Assembly: GCA_045650705.1 (NCBI GenBank)
Contig: JAZRRK010000048.1
Location: forward strand, 1-5,908
From: UMGS1781 sp045650705
GTDB lineage: Bacteria > Bacillota > Clostridia > TANB77 > CAG-508
Reading direction: 5' to 3'
DNA length: 5,908 nt
Below, piece by piece: positions 1 to 5,545 of the stretch. The notes beneath the pieces are model-generated. The model saw nothing but the letters and a program-made list of their open reading frames with translations, ran no database searches and was not told the DNA's origin. Positions within the stretch are counted from its first letter, which is position 1. Each line of letters begins with the position of its first letter. The position numbers were made by a program, and so were the translations under genes.

Positions 1-291
1 TCTGCTGCAGGAACCCCATTCACAGCTGCATATCTTGCAGTTAAAGGTGACCCTATTGCAGATTTACAAGAAGACTTAGCTGCAGAGCAAAAAGCTCGTG
101 CAACTTATGAAAAATTAATTGACCTTGTTGGTGACGAACCAAATGTTTTAGATCCGCTTCGTTTCTTAAGACAAAGAGAAATTGTTCACTTCCAAAGATT
201 TGGAGAAGCTTTACGTGGTGTTCAAGATAAACTTGCTGAAAAGAAATTCTATATGAATGATATGGATTGCATAAATAATAATTTAAGATAG
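1..291 (+). CDS. cotJC: Spore coat protein CotJC, manganese-catalase family (5'-truncated by window edge)
   Basis: The reading frame is open from base 1 and ends at TAG 289-291, giving 96 C-terminal residues. The fragment closely follows the second half of CotJC as I remember the Bacillus subtilis protein (about 190 residues): an AAGxPFTA segment (residues 2-9), KGDPIADL (15-22), a helix with AAEQKARATYE (27-37), and LRFLRQREIVHFQRF (53-67). In manganese catalases the second half of the dinuclear metal site is a Glu and a His about 33 residues apart; Glu29 and His63 here fit that role. CotJC is a spore-coat component made in the mother cell, and cotJA/cotJB usually lie just upstream, which would be outside this window. 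The last 10 or so residues (after KKFYMND) look strain-specific. Codon use includes several CGT, GCT and CTT codons that are rarer in the next gene. A vegetative manganese catalase is the alternative, but the sequence is much closer to CotJC. Confidence 0.87.
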   Translation, partial: SAAGTPFTAAYLAVKGDPIADLQEDLAAEQKARATYEKLIDLVGDEPNVLDPLRFLRQREIVHFQRFGEALRGVQDKLAEKKFYMNDMDCINNNLR

Positions 292-304
292 ATTTAAACA
301 ATGT

Positions 305-358
305 TAGATAGGGTACTGTTCTGTTTGATGATAATTTATTGTCAAACAGAACTATCTA
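305..358 (+). terminator. Long hairpin after cotJC, probable transcription terminator
   Basis: A perfect 11-bp inverted repeat, gttctgtttga at 318-328 and tcaaacagaac at 342-352, lies 26 bases after the cotJC stop. The stem can extend inward through two G-T pairs to a 5-base loop. An outer 6-bp stem (305-310 with 353-358) adds to it across a 7-base bulge. Only TATTT follows, not a clean T-run, so this is a weak or non-canonical intrinsic terminator, or a 3'-end stabilising hairpin. It separates cotJC from the next promoter. Confidence 0.55.
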
Positions 359-412
359 TTTGCAAGAAAAAGTAAAATAATTCGACAAAAAAGTAATAAA
401 AATTTCAAAATT

Positions 413-443
413 TTAAGATATTTTAAGGAAAATATGTTATAAT
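413..443 (+). promoter_or_regulatory. Probable sigma-A promoter of the large activase gene (extended -10)
   Basis: A perfect -10 hexamer TATAAT lies at 438-443 and is preceded by TG at 435-436, making an extended -10 element. The best -35 match is poor (TTAAGA at 413-418, spacing 19), which an extended -10 can compensate for. The predicted start of transcription is about 450, giving a leader of about 35-40 bases before the start codon. Confidence 0.65.
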
Positions 444-457
444 AGACAGGTAATTTT

Positions 458-472
458 CAATTTGATAAATTG
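458..472. repeat. Small palindrome in the leader of the large gene
   Basis: The arms caattt (458-463) and aaattg (467-472) are perfect inverted repeats around GAT. The palindrome sits just downstream of the predicted transcription start and a few bases before the ribosome-binding site, so it could be an operator or a weak RNA hairpin. Being 12 A/T-rich paired bases, it could also be chance. Confidence 0.25.
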
Positions 473-477
473 CAGAA

Positions 478-492
478 AGAGGAAAAATGATG
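478..492 (+). promoter_or_regulatory. Ribosome-binding site and double ATG start of the large gene
   Basis: The Shine-Dalgarno sequence AGAGG (478-482) is followed by tandem ATG codons at 487 and 490. The spacer is only 4 bases to the first ATG and 7 bases to the second, so the second ATG is the better-placed initiator. The protein would then have 1439 rather than 1440 residues. Confidence 0.6.
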
Positions 493-3400
493 AAAGATAT
501 TATACACGTAGGAATTGACGTTGGTTCAACTACTGTAAAAGTAGTAGTAATGAACAAAGAATTAGAAGTTTTATATAATACATATAAAAGACATTTTTCA
601 GACACAAAAAATACAGTATGTGAGTGTTTAGAAGAATTAACAGAAAAATTTGCAGATTATGATATGACAATAGCTTTAACAGGCTCAGGTGCTTTGTCAG
701 TATCAGAGTTTTTAGGGCTACCATTTATACAAGAAGTTGTAGCATGTAAGAGAACGGTTGAAAAATATATACCAGAAACTGATGTTGTAATAGAACTAGG
801 TGGAGAAGATGCTAAAATAATATATTTTGGTAAATCAATAGAACAAAGAATGAATGGAACATGTGCAGGTGGAACAGGAGCATTCCTAGATCAAATGGCT
901 ACATTATTAAATACAACAACACCAGGATTAAATGAGCTTGCAAAAGACTATAACACGATATATCCAATAGCTTCAAGATGTGGAGTTTTTGCAAAAACAG
1001 ATATACAACCATTATTAAATGAAGGAGCTGCTAAAGAAGATATAGCTGCTTCAATATTCCAAGCTGTTGTAAACCAAACAATAAGTGGTTTAGCATGTGG
1101 TAGACCAATTAGAGGTAAAGTTGCATTCTTAGGAGGACCATTAAGCTATTTATCAGAACTTAGAAAGAGATTTATTGAAACATTAAAATTAGAAAAACAT
1201 GAAATCATTGTGCCAGAAGATGCTCATCTTTTAGTAGCAAAAGGTGCAACACTTGATTCTGCTAATTATAATGCAATTTCGGTAGAAAAATTAAAGAGTA
1301 AAATAGAATTGTTAAAGAACTATCATGATACAGCATCAGATTCTTTAAAACCATTGTTCACTATAGAGAACGAATATAGTGAATTCAAAGAAAGACATGC
1401 AAAGCATAATGTTCCAAAAAGAGAATTAGATAAGTTTTCAGGAGATTGCTTCTTAGGAATAGATGCAGGTTCAACAACAAGTAAATTAGTATTAATAGAC
1501 GAAAATGCAAACTTACTATATTCTTCATATAAAAACAATGAAGGTAAACCATTACAAACAGTTATAGGAATGTTAAAAGAGTTGTATGATGTATTGCCTA
1601 AAAAAGCAGTTATTAGATATGCTGGTTCAACAGGGTATGGAGAAAAATTAATGCAAACAGCATTAAACCTAGAAATTGGTGAAATTGAGACAATTGCACA
1701 CTATACAGCAGCTAAGAAATTCATGCCAAATGCTACAAGTATTGTAGACATTGGTGGACAAGATATGAAATACATAAAAATTAAAAATGGTGCAGTTGAT
1801 AATATAATGCTTAATGAAGCATGTTCATCAGGTTGTGGCTCATTTATTGAGACCTTTGCAAAAAGCTTAAATTTAAGTATAGAAGAGTTTGTAGAAGAAG
1901 CAATAAAATCAAATAGACCAGTAGACTTAGGTTCAAGATGTACAGTATTCATGAACTCAAAAATAAAACAAGCACAAAAAGAAGGTTACAGCGTAGGCGA
2001 TATATCAGCAGGGCTTTCATATTCGGTTATAAAAAATGCTATACAAAAAGTTATGAAAATAAGAGATGTAGAAACATTAGGAGATGCAATAGTAGTACAA
2101 GGTGGAACATTCTACAATGATGCAGTTTTAAGAGCATTTGAATTAATAGTTGGAAAAGAAGTTATAAGACCAGATATTGCAGGACTTATGGGAGCATATG
2201 GAATAGCATGTTTAGCAAAAGAAGAATTCGACATGAATAATGATAAAAAATATGAATCAAGAGTAACAAAAAACGAAGAATTAGATAACTTGCAAGTAAC
2301 AGTAGTACATACAAGATGCCATGGATGTGAGAACCACTGTCTACTTACGATAAATGAATTCTCTAGTGGAAAAAGATTTATATCAGGAAATAGGTGTGAA
2401 AGAGGAGCCGGAATAGAAAAGAGTAAAGCACAAATTCCAAATCTATACAAATATAAATATCAAAGATTATTCCAATATAAACCATTAGAAGAAGAAAAAG
2501 CAACTAGAGGAACAATAGGTATGCCTAGGGTTCTAAACATGTATGAAGATTATCCATTCTGGTTTACATTATTTACAAATTTAGGTTTTAGAGTAATTTT
2601 ATCAGAAAAAAGTGATAGAAAAACTTATGAAAAAGGAATGGAATCAATGCCTTCAGAATCAGTTTGTTACCCAGCAAAATTAAGCCATGGACATATTGTA
2701 AGTTTAATAAATCAAGGAATAAAAACAATATTCTATCCATGTATGATGTATTCAAGACAAGAGGATAGCGAGGCAAATAACAAATATAATTGTCCAATAG
2801 TTGTATCATATGCAGAAGTTTTAAAGAATAATGTGGAAGAATTAAAAGATATAAAATTCTTAAATCCATTCTTACCTTTTGAAAATAAAGGTCTAGTAAA
2901 AAGACTATATGAATTAGAAGAATTTAAAGAATATAAATTTACAAAAAAAGAATTAAAAGAGGCAGTTGAGAAAGCAGAAGCTGAATATCAAAAATATAAA
3001 GATGATGTTCGTAAAAAAGGTGAAGAAACACTTAAATATTTAAAAGAAAACAATATGAAAGGTATAGTTCTAGCAGGAAGACCATATCATGTAGACCCAG
3101 AAATAAACCATGGAATTGATACAATGATAACAGCTTTAGGATTATGTGTTTTATCAGAAGATAGTATAGCTCACCTGGGTACTGTAAAAAGACCAATAAG
3201 AGTAGTTGACCAATGGGTATTCCATTCAAGACTATACAGAGCAGCAGATGTTGTAGGAAATAATAAGAATTTAGAGTTAGTACAATTAAATTCATTTGGT
3301 TGTGGTGTTGATGCAGTTACAACAGACCAAGTAGAAGAAATATTAGCAAGTTTTAGTAAGATGTACACATTAATAAAAATAGATGAGGTAAACAACTTAG

Positions 3401-4809
3401 GTGCAATAAGAATAAGAATACGTTCATTAATAGCAAGTATGAATAATAGAAAAAAAATTGAACCAAAATGTGCAGGAAAATATGAGGTTCAAAAAGTTGA
3501 GTTTACAAAAGAAATGAAAAAGGATTATACAATATTAGTACCACAAATGGCACCAATTCATTTCGAAATATTTGAAGAACTACTAAAGTCAGAAGGATAT
3601 AAAGTAAAACTATTAAGAGAATGTACACCACATACAGTAGAAACAGGACTTAAATATGTAAATAATGATGCATGTTATCCATCTATTTTAACAATAGGTC
3701 AGTTGTTAGAAGAAGTAGAATCAGGTAAATATGATACAAGTAAGCTAGCATTAATGATGTCTCAAACAGGTGGAGGTTGTAGAGCAACAAACTACATAGG
3801 ATTTATAAGAAAAGCATTACGAGATGCAGGATATCCAGAAATACCAGTTATATCATTTAATTTTGTAGGATTAGAAAAAAACTCAGGATTTAAAATAACA
3901 TTATCACTAGCTAAAAAGTTAATAAAAGGTGTAATATATGGAGATTTACTACAAAAGTTACTATATAGAAATAAAGCATACGAAGTAAATAAAGGAGAAG
4001 CAGAAAAATTATACTACACATGGTTAGAAAAATGTAGAAAACTAGTAGTAGAATCAAATTCAAAAGAATTTAGAAAAAGCTTATACGAAATGGTAAATGA
4101 CTTTGAAAAAATAGAATTAGATATGTCTAAAGAAAAACCAAGAGTGGGAATAGTAGGAGAAATATTAATAAAATATCATCCATTTGGAAACAACTATGTT
4201 AATGACCTTTTAGATAAAGAAGGGGCAGAAGTAGTAATGCCAGACCTAATGGGATTTGTAAAATATGTAATAATGAACAGTGTAGTAAAAGGAAAAATAT
4301 TAGCTAATGGAAGATTTACCGCTAAAATATATAAATTTGCATTAAGTGTAGTAAACAGATTAGAAAAAGATTATGGTAAAGCATTATCAAGTTCTAAAAA
4401 AGGATACTTACCACCATGTAATATAGAAGAATTAGCAGAAATGGTAGAAGACATATTATCAACAGGAAATCAAACAGGAGAAGGTTGGATACTTACAGCA
4501 GAAATGCTAGAATATATGCAGCACGGAATACAAAACATAGTATGTTTACAACCATTTGCATGTTTGCCAAACCACGTAGTAGGAAAGGGTGTAATAAAAA
4601 CAATAAGAAATAAATATCCAGAAGCAAATATAGCACCAATAGATTATGACCCAGGAGCAAGTGAAAGCAACCAAATAAACAGAATAAAATTATTAATAAC
4701 AATAGCAAAAGACAATATCAAGATAAAAGAAAAGAGAAAACAAATAGAAGTAGATGAAAACAAAGAAGAGGTACAACCAGAAGAAACAGAAAAAATAGAA
4801 ACAACCTAA
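487..4809 (+). CDS. Giant fused acyl-CoA dehydratase activase / dehydratase-like iron-sulfur protein (BadF/BadG/HgdC + DUF2229 + HgdB-like)
   Basis: The 1440-residue protein belongs to the COG1924/COG3580/COG3581-type fusions, which are probably cytosolic and for which I know no assigned substrate. Module 1 (about 7-258) is an ASKHA-fold activase: GIDVGSTT 9-16, GGED 105-108, Cys126 in CAGGTGAF, Cys165 in SRCGVF. Module 2 (about 322-580) repeats it: GIDAGSTT 324-331, GGQD 423-426, Cys446, Cys485. A linker carries CxxCxxxC plus a fourth Cys (611, 614, 618, 637). Module 3 (about 679-985) is DUF2229-like, with PRVLNMYEDYPFW, Cys727, Cys752, Cys769 and Cys939. Module 4 (about 1014-1410) is HgdB-like, with Cys1046, Cys1063, QTGGGC ending at Cys1098, GEGW 1331-1334 and DYDPGASE 1386-1393. 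An acidic tail (1415-1440) follows. Known relatives use ATP hydrolysis to push one electron at very low potential into a dehydratase or double-cubane cluster protein. The frame is intact, with its own promoter and terminator. The family is clear; the reaction is not. Confidence 0.93.
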   Translation: MMKDIIHVGIDVGSTTVKVVVMNKELEVLYNTYKRHFSDTKNTVCECLEELTEKFADYDMTIALTGSGALSVSEFLGLPFIQEVVACKRTVEKYIPETDVVIELGGEDAKIIYFGKSIEQRMNGTCAGGTGAFLDQMATLLNTTTPGLNELAKDYNTIYPIASRCGVFAKTDIQPLLNEGAAKEDIAASIFQAVVNQTISGLACGRPIRGKVAFLGGPLSYLSELRKRFIETLKLEKHEIIVPEDAHLLVAKGATLDSANYNAISVEKLKSKIELLKNYHDTASDSLKPLFTIENEYSEFKERHAKHNVPKRELDKFSGDCFLGIDAGSTTSKLVLIDENANLLYSSYKNNEGKPLQTVIGMLKELYDVLPKKAVIRYAGSTGYGEKLMQTALNLEIGEIETIAHYTAAKKFMPNATSIVDIGGQDMKYIKIKNGAVDNIMLNEACSSGCGSFIETFAKSLNLSIEEFVEEAIKSNRPVDLGSRCTVFMNSKIKQAQKEGYSVGDISAGLSYSVIKNAIQKVMKIRDVETLGDAIVVQGGTFYNDAVLRAFELIVGKEVIRPDIAGLMGAYGIACLAKEEFDMNNDKKYESRVTKNEELDNLQVTVVHTRCHGCENHCLLTINEFSSGKRFISGNRCERGAGIEKSKAQIPNLYKYKYQRLFQYKPLEEEKATRGTIGMPRVLNMYEDYPFWFTLFTNLGFRVILSEKSDRKTYEKGMESMPSESVCYPAKLSHGHIVSLINQGIKTIFYPCMMYSRQEDSEANNKYNCPIVVSYAEVLKNNVEELKDIKFLNPFLPFENKGLVKRLYELEEFKEYKFTKKELKEAVEKAEAEYQKYKDDVRKKGEETLKYLKENNMKGIVLAGRPYHVDPEINHGIDTMITALGLCVLSEDSIAHLGTVKRPIRVVDQWVFHSRLYRAADVVGNNKNLELVQLNSFGCGVDAVTTDQVEEILASFSKMYTLIKIDEVNNLGAIRIRIRSLIASMNNRKKIEPKCAGKYEVQKVEFTKEMKKDYTILVPQMAPIHFEIFEELLKSEGYKVKLLRECTPHTVETGLKYVNNDACYPSILTIGQLLEEVESGKYDTSKLALMMSQTGGGCRATNYIGFIRKALRDAGYPEIPVISFNFVGLEKNSGFKITLSLAKKLIKGVIYGDLLQKLLYRNKAYEVNKGEAEKLYYTWLEKCRKLVVESNSKEFRKSLYEMVNDFEKIELDMSKEKPRVGIVGEILIKYHPFGNNYVNDLLDKEGAEVVMPDLMGFVKYVIMNSVVKGKILANGRFTAKIYKFALSVVNRLEKDYGKALSSSKKGYLPPCNIEELAEMVEDILSTGNQTGEGWILTAEMLEYMQHGIQNIVCLQPFACLPNHVVGKGVIKTIRNKYPEANIAPIDYDPGASESNQINRIKLLITIAKDNIKIKEKRKQIEVDENKEEVQPEETEKIETT

Positions 4810-4814
4810 AACAA

Positions 4815-4842
4815 GGACGGCAATTAGCCGTCCAAATTTTTT
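4815..4842 (+). terminator. Strong Rho-independent terminator of the large gene
   Basis: A GC-rich perfect 7-bp stem, ggacggc (4815-4821) and gccgtcc (4827-4833), encloses the loop AATTA. After AAA comes a run of six T (4837-4842). It begins 5 bases after the stop codon and separates the large gene from the promoter at 4859. Confidence 0.93.
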
Positions 4843-4858
4843 AAACTAAATAAAATAA

Positions 4859-4887
4859 TTGACAAAAAGGGTATGCTAATATATAAT
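4859..4887 (+). promoter_or_regulatory. Perfect-consensus sigma-A promoter of the toxin-antitoxin module
   Basis: TTGACA (4859-4864) and TATAAT (4882-4887) both match consensus 6/6, with the optimal 17-base spacer. Transcription should start near 4893-4895. So strong a promoter on a small module suggests that it is held down by autorepression. Confidence 0.88.
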
Positions 4888-4894
4888 ACCTGTA

Positions 4895-4913
4895 TATAAA
4901 GATATTAAAATAT
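4895..4913 (+). repeat. Left copy of a 19-bp inverted repeat bracketing the TA module
   Basis: The sequence tataaagatattaaaatat is the exact reverse complement of 5430-5448. It begins at the predicted transcription start. It contains a smaller palindrome, atatt-AA-aatat (4902-4913), so it could also serve as an operator by itself. Confidence 0.6.
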
Positions 4914-4929
4914 AAATAATATTTTTGTA

Positions 4930-4947
4930 AAGGAAGTGGTTGCTATG
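4930..4947 (+). promoter_or_regulatory. Ribosome-binding site that fixes the antitoxin start at ATG 4945
   Basis: AAGGA (4930-4934) precedes ATG 4945 by 10 bases. The in-frame GTG at 4936 touches the Shine-Dalgarno sequence and cannot be used with it, so the ATG is the supported start. Confidence 0.75.
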
Positions 4948-5148
4948 ACAAGCGAAGAAAAAATACAAATGTATAGAAAAATGAGTAAAGAAGAATTAAG
5001 AAAAATAGCAAGAGATTATACAAGAAGTGAAGAAGATATAACTATAGCTTCAATAGAATTAGGGAAAAAAGAGATTGCTGATGGCAATTATTATACAACA
5101 GAGGAAGTGCTAGAACATATCTTTGGAAAAAATAGTATGGTCAATTGA
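4945..5148 (+). CDS. Probable type II antitoxin (small acidic protein partnered with a RelE/ParE toxin)
   Basis: The protein has 67 residues, starts at ATG 4945 behind AAGGA, and stops at TGA 5146-5148. I do not recognise a named antitoxin family. The call rests on its size, its highly charged helical composition, its position directly upstream of and overlapping a RelE/ParE-like toxin gene, and its C-terminal half. There, ELGKKEIADG followed by YYTTEEVLEHIFG resembles the toxin-wrapping tail of RelB/Phd-type antitoxins, in which an 'E(I/V)A-G-x-x-Y(S/T)xEEV' pattern is common. The N-terminal half (residues 1-30, with SEEKIQMYRKMSKEELRKIA) would have to provide DNA binding if the protein autorepresses. 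I see no clear ribbon-helix-helix or AbrB signature, so the fold is open. A perfect-consensus promoter lies upstream. The toxin start lies inside this gene (26-base overlap), which suggests translational coupling. Confidence 0.72.
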   Translation: MTSEEKIQMYRKMSKEELRKIARDYTRSEEDITIASIELGKKEIADGNYYTTEEVLEHIFGKNSMVN

Positions 5149-5413
5149 TGCACATAATGACTTAATTCAAATCTATAATTATATCTCAAAAGATTCTCTA
5201 TATTATGCAATAAAAACTGTTTCTGAGATTACAGACAAAGTTGAAAATCTGTATTATTTTCCATATATGGGCAGAAAATCTTTAATTTATAAAAATGAAG
5301 AACATAGAGAACTTATTTATAAATCTTATAAAATTATTTACGAAATTAATTCATCAATAATTAACATTCATAGAATATGGCATTCTGCCAGATTAATTAA
5401 CAATTTATTCTAA
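5123..5413 (+). CDS. RelE/ParE-superfamily toxin
   Basis: The protein has 96 residues, the usual size for ParE/RelE toxins. The family pattern is visible along its length: an N-terminal strand with Trp6, helix residues AxxDLxxIYNYI (10-21), a second helix (29-44) ending in FPYMGR (46-51), then HRELIYKSYKIIYEI (61-75) and a final strand with IHRIWHSAR (82-90). ParE proteins poison DNA gyrase and RelE proteins cleave mRNA at the ribosome; which applies here cannot be decided from sequence. The start must be TTG 5123: an in-frame TAG at 5111 blocks extension upstream, and no in-frame ATG or GTG occurs before the conserved core. No Shine-Dalgarno sequence is well placed (GAGGAAG at 5101 is 15 bases away), so translation probably depends on ribosomes finishing the antitoxin, which keeps toxin output below antitoxin output. 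The C-terminus is complete and the frame unbroken. Confidence 0.88.
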   Translation: MEKIVWSIDAHNDLIQIYNYISKDSLYYAIKTVSEITDKVENLYYFPYMGRKSLIYKNEEHRELIYKSYKIIYEINSSIINIHRIWHSARLINNLF

Positions 5414-5429
5414 AAATAAATCCAAAACG

Positions 5430-5448
5430 ATATTTTAATATCTTTATA
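5430..5448 (-). repeat. Right copy of the 19-bp inverted repeat bracketing the TA module
   Basis: The sequence atattttaatatctttata is the exact reverse complement of 4895-4913 and begins 16 bases after the toxin stop codon. Together with G5429 it contains a 14-base hairpin, gatat-tttа-type (5429-5442), followed by a short TTT, so it might also act as a weak terminator. The remaining gap to recN (5449-5483) shows nothing else that I can support. Confidence 0.6.
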
Positions 5449-5483
5449 CAAATCAAAAGACGAACAAATTTTCTGAAAAACTA

Positions 5484-5512
5484 TTGACAAATAAAAATAA
5501 AAGATATAAAAT
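5484..5512 (+). promoter_or_regulatory. Sigma-A promoter of recN
   Basis: TTGACA (5484-5489, 6/6) and TAAAAT (5507-5512, 5/6) are separated by 17 bases. An overlapping TATAAA at 5505 gives a 15-base spacer and is less likely. The predicted transcript starts near 5518-5520. I see no LexA-type operator (GAAC-N4-GTTC or a close variant) around it, so the sequence does not show SOS control. Confidence 0.8.
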
Positions 5513-5545
5513 ACTTACGAACAAGAATTTGGGAGGTAGAAAAAT

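Noticed and set aside
53..301. An 82-codon minus-strand frame opposite cotJC
   Set aside because: It is a shadow of the strongly conserved CotJC reading frame on the + strand.
1938..2120. A 60-codon + strand frame starting at 1938
   Set aside because: It overlaps the second activase module in another frame and its translation is a Lys/Arg-rich low-complexity shadow.
2112..2450. A 112-codon open frame on the minus strand inside the large gene
   Set aside because: It lies entirely under an intact, clearly recognisable protein, has no supporting ribosome-binding site that I can see, and its translation has no family resemblance. The same applies to the shorter minus-strand frames at 423-724, 1323-1538, 1701-1952, 2588-2869, 3032-3395 and 4493-4708.
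487..4809. The possibility that the very long gene is an assembly artefact or an accidental fusion of several genes
   Set aside because: The frame is unbroken, the order activase-activase-DUF2229-HgdB is a known family architecture, there is no internal Shine-Dalgarno/ATG at module borders that I could support, and a single promoter and terminator frame it.
4936..4938. GTG as start of the antitoxin
   Set aside because: It abuts the Shine-Dalgarno sequence itself; ATG 4945 has workable spacing.
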